From positions 62,001-126,000 of the forward strand of contig NZ_CP112932.1 of the NCBI RefSeq assembly GCF_034366785.1: 64,000 nucleotides of DNA, in the 5' to 3' direction. The stretch is from Candidatus Trichorickettsia mobilis. GTDB taxonomy: Bacteria; Pseudomonadota; Alphaproteobacteria; Rickettsiales; Rickettsiaceae. Of this stretch, positions 7,955 through 17,255 are shown piece by piece (the stretch's first letter is position 1; every line of letters begins with the position of its first letter). Below the pieces are notes generated by a model. It did no database searches. It was not told the DNA's origin and saw only the letters and a program-made list of their open reading frames with translations. Made by a program: the position numbers and the translations under genes.

Positions 7955-8203
7955 ATCTCAAAACCGCATATAGGACTTGAAAGTCATTATAGAAAAGACG
8001 ACAATGGTAATTGTATCATAGCTGAAAAATTTAGCGATATTTTACAAGCGGATCCTTACGCTTTATCTAAAATAAAAGTAATAACTGTCGGCGATACTAA
8101 TATGGATTATACTGTCGTTTGTAAATTTGCCGACGTTATACAACATCAAGTATTTAATTTAGACGGATTTTACCATGATAATAAAATAATGATGGGGTTT
8201 TAA
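7940..8203 (+). CDS. Conserved 3' fragment of the locus, probable gene remnant
   Basis: An 87-codon open frame runs from inside the terminator to 8203. The sequence-like part is about residues 8-87 (KPHIGLESHYRKDDNGNC to the C-terminal HDNKIMMGF). There is no ribosome site, and the first codons lie in the terminator hairpin. It looks like the C-terminal piece of a longer protein whose 5' part was lost before the locus duplicated. The truncated copy at 5190-5290 matches its beginning. I do not recognise the parent family. Confidence 0.35.
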   Translation: MVVFFISKPHIGLESHYRKDDNGNCIIAEKFSDILQADPYALSKIKVITVGDTNMDYTVVCKFADVIQHQVFNLDGFYHDNKIMMGF

Positions 8204-8381
8204 GACTGTTACACGGAGTTATAAATGCTCCTACATGGAGGAATATTGTACAGATTGATTTTTCTCTAATAATTATCATAATACCCCACACTTTTATCCC
8301 GTCATCCGCACAATGTGAGATTGCAACAAACTAAACATCGCAGATAGGCTGCCACTTTGGGAGTGCCAAAAATAATACAGT
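8204..8381. other. Intergenic, no feature recognised
   Basis: The spacer between the locus and the convergent ftsH gene. I see no gene, clear terminator or known repeat in it. Confidence 0.4.
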
Positions 8382-10268
8382 TTATGTATTATCTTTTTTC
8401 TTTTTTTTACTGTTAGTAGCAACAGATTCATTTTGTACTGGAAAAATAGGATCTTCTTCAGCGTGGAGATCATTACCAGTTAACAAATTTTTGATTTGTT
8501 TACCAGATAATGTTTCATACTCAATTAGTGCTTCTGCCAATATATGTAATTGATTTATATGAGAAGTTAATATAGTTTTAGCAAAATCATATCCTTTTTC
8601 AATAAGGCTTTTTACTTCCTGGTCGATAAGTTCTGCCGTGTGTTCTGATTTATCTTTTGCTCCGCCTCTACCTCCATAAGCATATAAATCCTCATTAGCA
8701 GCTCCATGATATATTGGCCCAATCACAGTACTTAGCCCCCATTCTGTAACCATAGCTCTAGCCATTTGTGTTGCCATCTTAATATCAGAAGAGGCACCAG
8801 AAGTTACTTTATGTAATCCAAAAATAATTTCTTCGGCTACTCTGCCGGCCATTGCCACTGCTATATCAGCTTCCATTCTATCTCGAGTAATAGAAAAACG
8901 ATCATTTTCTGGTAACCTTATCACCATACCTAAAGCTCTGCCGCGTGGTATAATCGTTGCTTTATGAATAGGGTCAGAAGCTGGGCAGTAAAGCCCTACC
9001 AAAGCATGCCCTCCTTCGTGATAAGCAGTTAATTTTTTCTGTTCATCTGACATCACCATTGAACGACGTTCTACACCCATCAATACTTTATCTTTAGCAT
9101 TCTCTAAATCTTCCATCTCAACTTCTTTTTTACCGTTTCTAGCTGCAAGTAAAGCTGATTCATTGACAAGATTGGCTAGTTCTGCACCGGAAAAACCTGG
9201 AGTACCACGAGCAATAATACGTGGCTCTATTTTTTGACTATGTTTTATTTTCTTTAAATGTACTTGTAAAATTTGTTCTCTACCATCTATATCAGGATTT
9301 GGCACTGTAATTTGCCGATCAAATCTGCCAGGACGCAATAAAGCTGGATCAAGTACATCTGGACGATTAGTCGCTGCAATAATTACCACTCCCTCGTTTG
9401 ATTCAAAACCATCCATCTCTACCAACATTTGATTGAGAGTTTGCTCCCTCTCGTCATTGCCACCACCAAGACCAATACCACGATGACGTCCAACTGCATC
9501 AATCTCATCAATAAATATTATACAAGGAGCATTACGTTTTCCCTGTTCAAACATATCTCTAACTCGACTAGCACCTACTCCGACAAACATTTCAACAAAA
9601 TCTGATCCTGAGATGCTGAAGAACGGAACATTAGCTTCACCTGCAATTGCTTTTGCCAACAAGGTTTTACCAGTGCCTGGAGGACCTATAAGCAAACAGC
9701 CTTTTGGAATCTTACCACCTAATTTTTGGAATTTGCTGGGATCTCTTAAAAAATCCACAATTTCTGTTAATTCAACTTTAGCTTCATCAATACCTGCGAC
9801 ATCTTTAAAAGTAATTTTAGGACCTTTGTCAGAAATTAATTTAGCTTTAGACTTACCAAAACCCATAGCTTTTCCGCCACCTTGCATTTGGCGCATAAAA
9901 AACACCCATACACCAATCAACAACAGCATCGGAAACCATGAGACAAAAATACTAAATAATGAATTCATTTTAGTATCCGGCGGTGATACCTCTATATGGA
10001 CATTATTCTCATTAAGCCTATTGATTAAATCTGGATAATCTGGAGCATAGGTCGAAAAAGAACTACCATCAGCAAAACTTCCTTCAATCATCCTACCTTG
10101 TATTTTAACCGAGCCAATTTCTTTATTCTCAACTCTGGTTAAGAAATCTGAAAATGCAATATTATTTTTACCACCAACAAGGTTATCTCCTTGTAAAGCA
10201 TTAAAAATAAACATCATACCAACAAAAATTGATATCCAAATAAGAATGTTTTTTCCTTGATTGTTCAT
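8382..10268 (-). CDS. ftsH: ATP-dependent zinc metalloprotease FtsH
   Basis: This 628-residue membrane protease degrades misfolded and short-lived membrane and cytosolic proteins. Two transmembrane helices lie at about 8-25 and 104-124, with the periplasmic domain between. The AAA module has Walker A GPPGTGKT at 195-202, Walker B IIFIDEID around 250-257 and the second region of homology ending RPGRFDRQ. The zinc protease site is HEGGH at 417-421. Length and order are typical of alphaproteobacterial FtsH, with a Lys-rich tail. It lies downstream of tilS on the same strand, the classic rickettsial order, but about 470 bases of repeats separate them, so it may need its own promoter. Confidence 0.97.
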   Translation of the reverse strand: MNNQGKNILIWISIFVGMMFIFNALQGDNLVGGKNNIAFSDFLTRVENKEIGSVKIQGRMIEGSFADGSSFSTYAPDYPDLINRLNENNVHIEVSPPDTKMNSLFSIFVSWFPMLLLIGVWVFFMRQMQGGGKAMGFGKSKAKLISDKGPKITFKDVAGIDEAKVELTEIVDFLRDPSKFQKLGGKIPKGCLLIGPPGTGKTLLAKAIAGEANVPFFSISGSDFVEMFVGVGASRVRDMFEQGKRNAPCIIFIDEIDAVGRHRGIGLGGGNDEREQTLNQMLVEMDGFESNEGVVIIAATNRPDVLDPALLRPGRFDRQITVPNPDIDGREQILQVHLKKIKHSQKIEPRIIARGTPGFSGAELANLVNESALLAARNGKKEVEMEDLENAKDKVLMGVERRSMVMSDEQKKLTAYHEGGHALVGLYCPASDPIHKATIIPRGRALGMVIRLPENDRFSITRDRMEADIAVAMAGRVAEEIIFGLHKVTSGASSDIKMATQMARAMVTEWGLSTVIGPIYHGAANEDLYAYGGRGGAKDKSEHTAELIDQEVKSLIEKGYDFAKTILTSHINQLHILAEALIEYETLSGKQIKNLLTGNDLHAEEDPIFPVQNESVATNSKKKKKDNT

Positions 10269-10355
10269 TTTATAACCTTAAAACAATTTATACTCGCTCT
10301 CATCTTGAGAGTAGTTTAGCAACATTGTGTTAAACTGTATTCCAGTTGTCACTTG

Positions 10356-10537
10356 ATCGTACCATATGTATCAAGTTAAAGAAAATTGACGCTCAATCGC
10401 CTGAACTGAGACGAAGTCGAAGCAATCCAAAAAATGAACGACATGTTTTACTGAATTGCTTCGACCCACTATCGTGGTCTCAGCTCAGACAGAGGACTCG
10501 CTTCATTTCCTTAACTTGATACATATGATTATCGTAC
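10356..10537. repeat. Palindromic repeat upstream of ftsH
   Basis: The ends form inverted repeats (CATATGTATCAAGTTAAAGA at the left, TTAACTTGATACATATG at the right). The interior holds GAAGCAATCC and its complement GGATTGCTTC-like arms shared with many spacers of this window. It lies in the ftsH leader. Confidence 0.7.
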
Positions 10538-10598
10538 ACTCCAAAGCTCTCCGTCTACCCGACTCTATTCACAAAGTAATATTTTAGATTTTTATTCT

Positions 10599-10744
10599 AA
10601 GAGGCTGTCTTGAAAGTCTATATAAGAGAGGAAGTTTTAGGAAAAACGAAGTCGAGTACCGCAGCGTACCCTTTGTACGTGAGGAACGGAGACGAGTTTT
10701 GACAACAAAATTACCTCTTATATAGACTGATCTGACAGCCTCTA
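10599..10744. repeat. MITE-A copy 2, overlapping the tilS stop codon
   Basis: Terminal inverted repeats are TAAGAGGCTGTCT-like and GACAGCCTCTA. The interior GAGGAAGTTTTAGGAAAAAC is identical to the copies at 5291 and 41349, but the middle differs (CCCTTTGTACGTGAGG). The right end provides the TAG stop of tilS. Confidence 0.8.
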
Positions 10745-12052
10745 ACAGAAATGTGTAAAACGTGACATAAAACCTGGTCTAAAGGATAAATCAAGTTTCT
10801 CTATCAAATTGGCACTATCATAATAAGATATATGGGGAAGCGCTATAACTTTTTCAAATATTTTGATAACAGGTAGAGTAAATAATATAGCCTGATGTTT
10901 ATTGGGAGATAAATCAATAATATTTTCTAATACATTTGATAAATTTAATTTTTGCCTCAAATATTTATAATCACTAGCTAAGAGTCTGGTAATGTAAGCA
11001 TATCTAGGTAAAGATCTATTTCTGTGGTCAAGACAAAACCTATTATCCCATACTGCTCTATCGATTAATGGAACATCTAATGGAGCATTCTTGCCAAATT
11101 CTCGATAAACCAGCAATATATTTGCTGATTTATCGAGAATACATCCATGTAAGGTCTTAATAAATTTTTGACAATCATGTAATAAAGACAATATTGGTAG
11201 ACTGGATCGCGCCCGTGGTACTTTAGTATTGCCACTAATTACAGTTAACACGAAATGAATTAATTGTAATTGTATATCGTTGTTAAAATTATCTAATTTA
11301 TCAAGCTCAATTTTTGCGAAGCCATATTTATATATAGTTACTGACTCGGCGATGGCTGCAATTAATAGCGGTTTTATTATATTTGCTTGATCGTTAATTT
11401 TATCCTGTTGTAATCTTAATTCTTTTTTGCGAAGCCGATCTTGTCCAGCTAAAGCTATTCTAATCTGAGCACGTTTATATTTATTGGACAAATTTGATTC
11501 ATCTTCAAACCAGCTTATATTATTAACTAATAAATAATTTAGCAACTCTACTTTATGAATATCAAATAATGGCCGTAAGATCCTGGTATTACCTGTAAAA
11601 TTTATAGGGCTATGATGTAATCCTAAAGTACCACTTTTACGTTCTTGCCTGATAATAAAATTTTCAAGGTTGTCATCAGCATGATGTGCTGTCAGTAAAG
11701 TTAAAATATCTAGTTGTTTACACAAATTAGTCATTAGGCTATAGCGCACTTCTCGTGCTCTTTCTTGTAAATTAGAAAAATTATTTTGGTGATCCCAATT
11801 GAGTATAGCACAATTATAACCAAAATCTTGCGCTAAGTTCATCACATGTTTAACTTCAACTATAGCTTGTGCCCTTAAATTATGATTTACAGTCATAATA
11901 ACCAGCTTTATACTACGCGAAGTAGCCCACTGATGCATTAATGCCAAAAGAGCTACTGAGTCCCCTCCTCCTGAAACTGCAACAGCTATCACTTTTGGAT
12001 AATAACCATCCAATAAATGATATAAGTTATATTGGAATTTGGAGTATAACAT
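10742..12052 (-). CDS. tilS: tRNA(Ile)-lysidine synthase TilS
   Basis: TilS (436 residues) attaches lysine to C34 of tRNA-Ile(CAU), so that it reads AUA, a frequent codon in AT-rich genomes. The N-terminal PP-loop ATPase motif SGGGDS is at 27-32. Further conserved segments are TVNHNLR, LTAHHADDNLENFI and FEDESN. The C-terminal half is poorly conserved, as usual. The stop codon TAG is part of the right end of an inserted palindromic element, so the last residues (after about FRPGFMSRF) may have been altered by the insertion. The gene starts 7 bases after the upstream methyltransferase ends, suggesting co-transcription. Confidence 0.93.
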   Translation of the reverse strand: MLYSKFQYNLYHLLDGYYPKVIAVAVSGGGDSVALLALMHQWATSRSIKLVIMTVNHNLRAQAIVEVKHVMNLAQDFGYNCAILNWDHQNNFSNLQERAREVRYSLMTNLCKQLDILTLLTAHHADDNLENFIIRQERKSGTLGLHHSPINFTGNTRILRPLFDIHKVELLNYLLVNNISWFEDESNLSNKYKRAQIRIALAGQDRLRKKELRLQQDKINDQANIIKPLLIAAIAESVTIYKYGFAKIELDKLDNFNNDIQLQLIHFVLTVISGNTKVPRARSSLPILSLLHDCQKFIKTLHGCILDKSANILLVYREFGKNAPLDVPLIDRAVWDNRFCLDHRNRSLPRYAYITRLLASDYKYLRQKLNLSNVLENIIDLSPNKHQAILFTLPVIKIFEKVIALPHISYYDSANLIEKLDLSFRPGFMSRFTHFC

Positions 12053-12059
12053 TACTTGT

Positions 12060-13664
12060 TTATACTAAAACAGCCATTTGATTTAAAGAATATATTGTAT
12101 CATTTAATACTTGTAATAGACTACCCTTAAGCTTATCAGACGATAATGTAATTTTAGTATTTAATAAATCATTTATATTGATACGATTAGCCTTAATATA
12201 GGATGTAGTTAAATCAATTATATCCTTTTTCTTATTATGACCATCCATATAAGACATCATAATTTTTTGTACTTTGTTGATAGTTACTTTTTCATGGAAT
12301 ATATTTGTTACCCATAAATCAGTTCTATTTTTTACTTGATATAAAGAAAGAGTTGATAGTTTAGGTTTTTCTAAGTCTCTTTTAGGTCTATCAGCTTGTA
12401 ATGTAATTTGAATATGCCCTTGAAATACTAAACCTACTATATGATCAGATAAGGCTTTTTCAATTACATCCAAACTTTTACCACCTAACTTTATATTAGC
12501 TTCTTCAACTAATTTACTAAAACTTATAGGATTGCGTAAATTTTCTTTCAAGACATACAACACAGCTTTCATAATAGGATGGGTAGTAGTAATTTTTATA
12601 TCACTATCAAGTTTGTTAATAAAATTAATAGTAGTTCTAGGGTTAACAATATCGTTATTAGTTATTTCTTTCTCTGTTGCGAGATAACTTTGAAAATTAA
12701 ATTGTTTTATAGAATTAATATTAATAGATCTATTTAATTGTATATTATCATGACATAATAAAGTTGTTCTAAATCTACGATTAGTAATAAAATCCATATA
12801 TTGTTGTATTTCTATAAAATCATTAAACTGTTTTAATATTTTAGCGACATTCTCAGGAAGATTATCGGGAAACATAATAGCTAGATCAGTTTCAGATAAA
12901 TATTGCAAACCATTTTGCTTTGCCTTTTGTATAAATTCAAAGAAACGATATTGTTTATTATATTCTTCCAAATGCTCATGAATAAAATAATAATCAGGAG
13001 CATTAGCCAATATCTCAACTTCTTTTTTTATAATTTTACTATATGGAGAGTCAACATCTGTATTCTTGAGCATAAAGTCAAGAAAAGATTTTGCCTGAAT
13101 ATATTTCTCACGCAAATCATTTGTTTTTCTAGTATGATATAGCATCATTTCTCTGATACTACGAATCATGTTCCAACCTGGTAAAGCATTGTAGCTAATA
13201 TAAGCTATACCATTTTCACTAAGATTTTTACTGTACACTTCAAAAATTTTATTTTTTACAAACTCTGGTACCCATGATAATAATCCATGAGCAATTATAT
13301 AATCAAATTTACCCCAGCTCTCATCAATATCAGTAATTGAACAATGATGAAACTTAATATTTTTTAAACCCAACTTGACAACATGCTTATTAGCTTCATC
13401 AATCTGTGTTTTTGATAAATCTACTCCAACAAACTCTGCTTCTGAATAATTTATTGCATGTGGAATAAGGTTACCTCCTATTCCACAACCAAGCTCCAGA
13501 ACCCTCGCCTGCCCCGGCTTTACTGGATTCATACCAAATAAAACACCTAAAGTCATCAGATGGTATAGACTACTCTGTGGAAAAGTATCACTATCATAAG
13601 TTACATTATCATATGATTTTCCTATATTATCTACTTTTGCAACTTGTAAATTCACCATATTCAT
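12060..13664 (-). CDS. PKMT-like protein lysine methyltransferase, paralog A
   Basis: The 534-residue protein has an N-terminal class I SAM-methyltransferase domain. Motif I VLELGCGIGGNL lies near residues 54-65, the acidic ribose-binding GVDLSK about 80-85, then HHCSITDIDESWGKFDYI. A methyltransferase regulatory domain and C-terminal helical domain follow. This architecture and length match rickettsial PKMT1/PKMT2, which methylate lysines of the outer-membrane protein OmpB. It is the last of three tandem paralogs (gap of 14 bases to paralog B). It may act on a surface protein; the substrate is inferred by family only. No signal peptide, so it works in the cytoplasm. Confidence 0.85.
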   Translation of the reverse strand: MNMVNLQVAKVDNIGKSYDNVTYDSDTFPQSSLYHLMTLGVLFGMNPVKPGQARVLELGCGIGGNLIPHAINYSEAEFVGVDLSKTQIDEANKHVVKLGLKNIKFHHCSITDIDESWGKFDYIIAHGLLSWVPEFVKNKIFEVYSKNLSENGIAYISYNALPGWNMIRSIREMMLYHTRKTNDLREKYIQAKSFLDFMLKNTDVDSPYSKIIKKEVEILANAPDYYFIHEHLEEYNKQYRFFEFIQKAKQNGLQYLSETDLAIMFPDNLPENVAKILKQFNDFIEIQQYMDFITNRRFRTTLLCHDNIQLNRSININSIKQFNFQSYLATEKEITNNDIVNPRTTINFINKLDSDIKITTTHPIMKAVLYVLKENLRNPISFSKLVEEANIKLGGKSLDVIEKALSDHIVGLVFQGHIQITLQADRPKRDLEKPKLSTLSLYQVKNRTDLWVTNIFHEKVTINKVQKIMMSYMDGHNKKKDIIDLTTSYIKANRININDLLNTKITLSSDKLKGSLLQVLNDTIYSLNQMAVLV

Positions 13665-13678
13665 ACTTAAACCGTCAC

Positions 13679-15280
13679 TTATATTAATAATGAATTATTC
13701 AGCATCGTGTTATATACATCATCTAAAAATATTGACACTTGCTGCCTAATTACAGACTCATCTTTTAATGTCTCATTTTTTGTATCAGTTAATGTTAAAT
13801 CTTTTTCTTTAATATTAATTAATACACGTTCCAAAATTTCTTTCCTATCAAGCTTACCATCCATATATTGCATAGCCATTATCTCTAGCTCATTAATATT
13901 TACTATACCGTGTTTTAAATTCGTTACCCAACCATTTTGAGTATTTCTAACCTGGTATAAAGCTATTTTAGTAAGGCATGGTTTATCCAGATTTGGTTCT
14001 GGAACTTGAAAATATTGTAAAGTAATATTTACATATCCTTGCGATACTAGCCCCATCAAATTATTCAATAACCTATCTTGCACTTTTTCCAATATATTGT
14101 TATCAAATTTTTTAAGTTTTTGAGTTGCCATCATTGTTAGCTCATCAAAACTTAATGGATGATCATAACAATCAGCAAAACTATACAACACAGCTTTTAA
14201 ATATGGTGAAGCGGTAGATAAACTCAAGTTATTATTAGTTGGATCAACAAACTCTATTCTTTCGCTATCATTATTAATATCAATATCATCAATATGCTTA
14301 GTTGGAAGAACATTGCATGTCATATTGAATTGCTTTAATCTATCATTATTCGCTAAACTTAAAGCAAGTTTTGCATGACATAATAAAGATTCCCTATGCC
14401 TACGATTTATTATAAAATCTATATATTGTTCTTTTTCAATAGCATCACTGTCACCTTTTAACAGTTCTGTAATTTCTGCCGGAGTACCTTTCATCGACAT
14501 TGTAAACAAACTACTATCAGTTAAATATTGTAAATTATATTTGTTGGCTTCTGCAATAAATTCATTAAAATAAAATGATCTATTGATTTCTCCTAAATAA
14601 TTTGACTTCAGCTCAAAATTTGATAAATTTTCTACTATATCCCTTTCTAAATGCAAAGATTGAGTATAAGCTGCATCCTGATCTACAACACTATCAGCAA
14701 TAAACTGCAAACAAGCTTTAGATTGAACAATCCTTTCCTGAATATTTTTATAATTCCTTGTGGAGTATGTCATTATATCTATAGCATTACGCGTTGAATT
14801 CCAACCAGGTAACGTATTATAACTAATATAAGCTATACCATTTTCGCTGAGATTTTTATTGCATATCTCAAATATCTTATCTCTAATTGCATCTGATACC
14901 CATGATAATATGCCATTAGCAATTATATAGTCAAATTTTCCCCAACTCTCATCAATATCAGTAATTGAACAATGATGAAATTTAATATTCTTTAAACCTA
15001 ACCCTATAGCATACTTGTTGGCTTTATCAATTTGTACTTTTGACAAATCAACTCCAATAAACTCTGCTTCTGGATAATTTACTGCATGCGGAAGAATGTT
15101 CCAACCAGTGGCACAACCTAACTCAAGCACTCTTGCTTGTTCTGGTTTTACCGCGTTCACACCAAATAAAACACCTAAAGTCATTAAATGATAAGGGTGA
15201 CTCTGAAGGCATGACTGATTTTCATAAGGCATGGCTTCATATGCGCTTGAGTCCTCAAGCGGTTCTAAATTATTTTTCAT
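13679..15280 (-). CDS. PKMT-like protein lysine methyltransferase, paralog B
   Basis: The start is set at the ATG at 15280, which has GGAAAG a few bases upstream; an upstream in-frame ATG at 15304 would add 8 residues. The 533-residue product has the same layout as its neighbours: SAM motif VLELGCATGWN, GVDLSKVQI, FDYIIANGILSWV, then the regulatory domain with FIINRRHRESLLCH and a C-terminal helical part. Substitutions relative to paralogs A and C are spread throughout, so the copies are old. The role is probably lysine methylation of a protein substrate, inferred from the Rickettsia enzymes. Confidence 0.85.
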   Translation of the reverse strand: MKNNLEPLEDSSAYEAMPYENQSCLQSHPYHLMTLGVLFGVNAVKPEQARVLELGCATGWNILPHAVNYPEAEFIGVDLSKVQIDKANKYAIGLGLKNIKFHHCSITDIDESWGKFDYIIANGILSWVSDAIRDKIFEICNKNLSENGIAYISYNTLPGWNSTRNAIDIMTYSTRNYKNIQERIVQSKACLQFIADSVVDQDAAYTQSLHLERDIVENLSNFELKSNYLGEINRSFYFNEFIAEANKYNLQYLTDSSLFTMSMKGTPAEITELLKGDSDAIEKEQYIDFIINRRHRESLLCHAKLALSLANNDRLKQFNMTCNVLPTKHIDDIDINNDSERIEFVDPTNNNLSLSTASPYLKAVLYSFADCYDHPLSFDELTMMATQKLKKFDNNILEKVQDRLLNNLMGLVSQGYVNITLQYFQVPEPNLDKPCLTKIALYQVRNTQNGWVTNLKHGIVNINELEIMAMQYMDGKLDRKEILERVLINIKEKDLTLTDTKNETLKDESVIRQQVSIFLDDVYNTMLNNSLLI

Positions 15281-15436
15281 ATATTCTTTCCAAATCAATA
15301 ACATCTAAAACTATTATGTTAAAATGTCCTTGTATAATTAGTTTAACCACCATAAAACATACAAAAATAATTGCACCATAAATTCAAAATTATGACTTTA
15401 TTTTTGCAAAGCCAATGTCGAAATAATAACGTCTTG

Positions 15437-17032
15437 TTAAATTAATAACGCATTAGCTGCAGCTTTATTTAAAGCTACATTTAAACAGTTAGTTAGCTCC
15501 TTAACCAATTCTTCGTGATCTTCGATCTTTTTACCTTCCCGGCTTAACACTAACTCTCCAGCTGTTACATGCGGCATTACAGCATCAACGATCTCTTGCT
15601 TAGTTCTTTTACCATCCATATATTTTATAGCATATTTTTCAAAAATATTAATTTCTACAGCTTCGTGCTTTAGACTTGTAACCCATAAGTTATTAGTATG
15701 AGTAACTTGGTACACTGGTAATTTAGCTACTTTTGGGCAATCTAAATTAGCCTTACTTCTAGTATTTTGTAAAGTGATGGTAATATATCCTTGCAACACT
15801 AATCGCATAGCATTACTTAAGAATTCTTTTTTGATTTCTGCTAATTTATTCCCTCCTAGTTTTTGATTGCTACTTGCGCTGAGTTTATCAAAACTAATAG
15901 GGTTATTTAAATGTTCTGCAAAACTATATAATATTGCTTTCATATATGGTGAGGAAGTAGAAAGGCTAGATTCTTTATTACCATTTAAGAAAAATTTTAA
16001 TGAATCCAATGAATCATTAAGATCTACTTGCGCTAATTCTTTTTCAGGAATAATTGTAAGAGCTAGGTTAAATTTAGTAATATCGTCACTATTAATAGTT
16101 CTATTTAATTTTATGGAACTATTGCATAATAAAGTTGCTCTAAATCTTCGATTTGTAATGAAGTCCATATACTGCTCTGTTCGCACTATATCATTTACTG
16201 CTTTTAGAGCCTCTGCAACTTTTGGCGGCATATTCCCTAAATACATGGTAGATAAGGTACTATCTGACAAATATTGTAGGTTATGTTTATTAGCCTCAGC
16301 CATAAACTCATTAAAATAATATTGCTTATTTTCTTCCTCTAGATGATCATGTCTTAAATAATGATTAGATTGCTTGGCTAATAAATTAGCTTCGTTTCTT
16401 AACATTTCTGAATATGGAGAAGTTGATCCTTCTAGACTATCTTTAACAAAATCTAATAATAGCCTCGATTGAGAAATTTTATCCTGTACGTTACTAAACG
16501 TTGCCGAATGATAGAGCATCATATCTCTGATAGTGCGGATCATATTCCAACCAGGTAAAGTGTTGTAGCTAATATAAGCTATACCATTTTCACTGAGGTT
16601 TTTTTGAGCAATTTCAAAAATTTTACTTCTTACAAATTCTGGTACCCATGAAATCACTCCATGACAAATTATATAATCAAATTTACCAAAACTATCATCA
16701 ATATCAGTGATCGAGCAATGATGAAATTTAATATTTTTTAAACCAAGATCCTGTACATGTTTATCAGCCTCCTCTATCTGGGTTTTAGATAAATCAACAC
16801 CAACAAATTGGGCTTTAGGATAATTTATTGCATGCGGAATAATATTACCTCCTGCAGCGCAGCCTAACTCTAGCACTCTCGCTTTCTCTGGGGCAGTAGG
16901 TTGCATACCAAACAAGATGCCTAAAGTCATCATATGATATGGGTGACTCTGAATATAAGGATAGCTTTCGTAAGGCACTTCATCGTAAGTGTTATTATTG
17001 TTTTTAGTGGTGATTTCTACTTTGTCGCTCAT
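15437..17032 (-). CDS. PKMT-like protein lysine methyltransferase, paralog C
   Basis: The 531-residue protein is the first gene of the tandem set. A TYDEVPYESYPYIQSHPYH motif at about 15-33 is shared in form with the fourth paralog at 50574 (SYDEFPYESYPF). The SAM site is VLELGCAAGG at 53-62 with Asp80 in GVDLSK. The middle regulatory domain has TEQYMDFITNRRFRATLLC, and the C-terminal domain ends ALNKAAANALLI. The 404 bases between its stop and the next genes upstream include the likely promoter. It diverges from the large LRR gene. Function by family: protein lysine methyltransferase. Confidence 0.87.
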   Translation of the reverse strand: MSDKVEITTKNNNNTYDEVPYESYPYIQSHPYHMMTLGILFGMQPTAPEKARVLELGCAAGGNIIPHAINYPKAQFVGVDLSKTQIEEADKHVQDLGLKNIKFHHCSITDIDDSFGKFDYIICHGVISWVPEFVRSKIFEIAQKNLSENGIAYISYNTLPGWNMIRTIRDMMLYHSATFSNVQDKISQSRLLLDFVKDSLEGSTSPYSEMLRNEANLLAKQSNHYLRHDHLEEENKQYYFNEFMAEANKHNLQYLSDSTLSTMYLGNMPPKVAEALKAVNDIVRTEQYMDFITNRRFRATLLCNSSIKLNRTINSDDITKFNLALTIIPEKELAQVDLNDSLDSLKFFLNGNKESSLSTSSPYMKAILYSFAEHLNNPISFDKLSASSNQKLGGNKLAEIKKEFLSNAMRLVLQGYITITLQNTRSKANLDCPKVAKLPVYQVTHTNNLWVTSLKHEAVEINIFEKYAIKYMDGKRTKQEIVDAVMPHVTAGELVLSREGKKIEDHEELVKELTNCLNVALNKAAANALLI

Positions 17033-17192
17033 ATTTTATCTTTATAGATTTAATCATAATTTAAGCAAATTATATAGTGATTAAGTAGCCGGTCAACCAA
17101 ATTTACTAACTTAGGCTGTAAACCTTATTTGATTTATAAATAATAAATTCATTGTACACTCTCTATATTTATGCATTTATTATATTATTCTA

Positions 17193-17220
17193 TTGATTTT
17201 ATGTAATATTTTTATATAAT
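17193..17220 (+). promoter_or_regulatory. Candidate promoter of the large LRR gene
   Basis: TTGATT (17193-17198), a 16-base spacer and TATAAT (17215-17220) lie about 36 bases before the ATG at 17256. That ATG has a GAGG ribosome site. Confidence 0.5.
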
Positions 17221-17255
17221 CTCCTATATAATATTATAAAATAATAGAGGTTAAT

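Larger units (their letters stand above)
5898..8203 (+). repeat. Duplicated accessory locus, copy 2
   Basis: This is the second copy of the unit starting at 3056, about 2.84 kb downstream. The head (to about 6970) and 3' end (from about 7856) are near-identical to copy 1. The central 0.9 kb, coding the LRR tail and the DUF805 protein, is different. The unit is complete at its 3' end, unlike copy 1. Confidence 0.9.

Noticed and set aside
9613-10038. 141-codon frame opposite ftsH
   Set aside because: An antisense shadow of a highly conserved gene.
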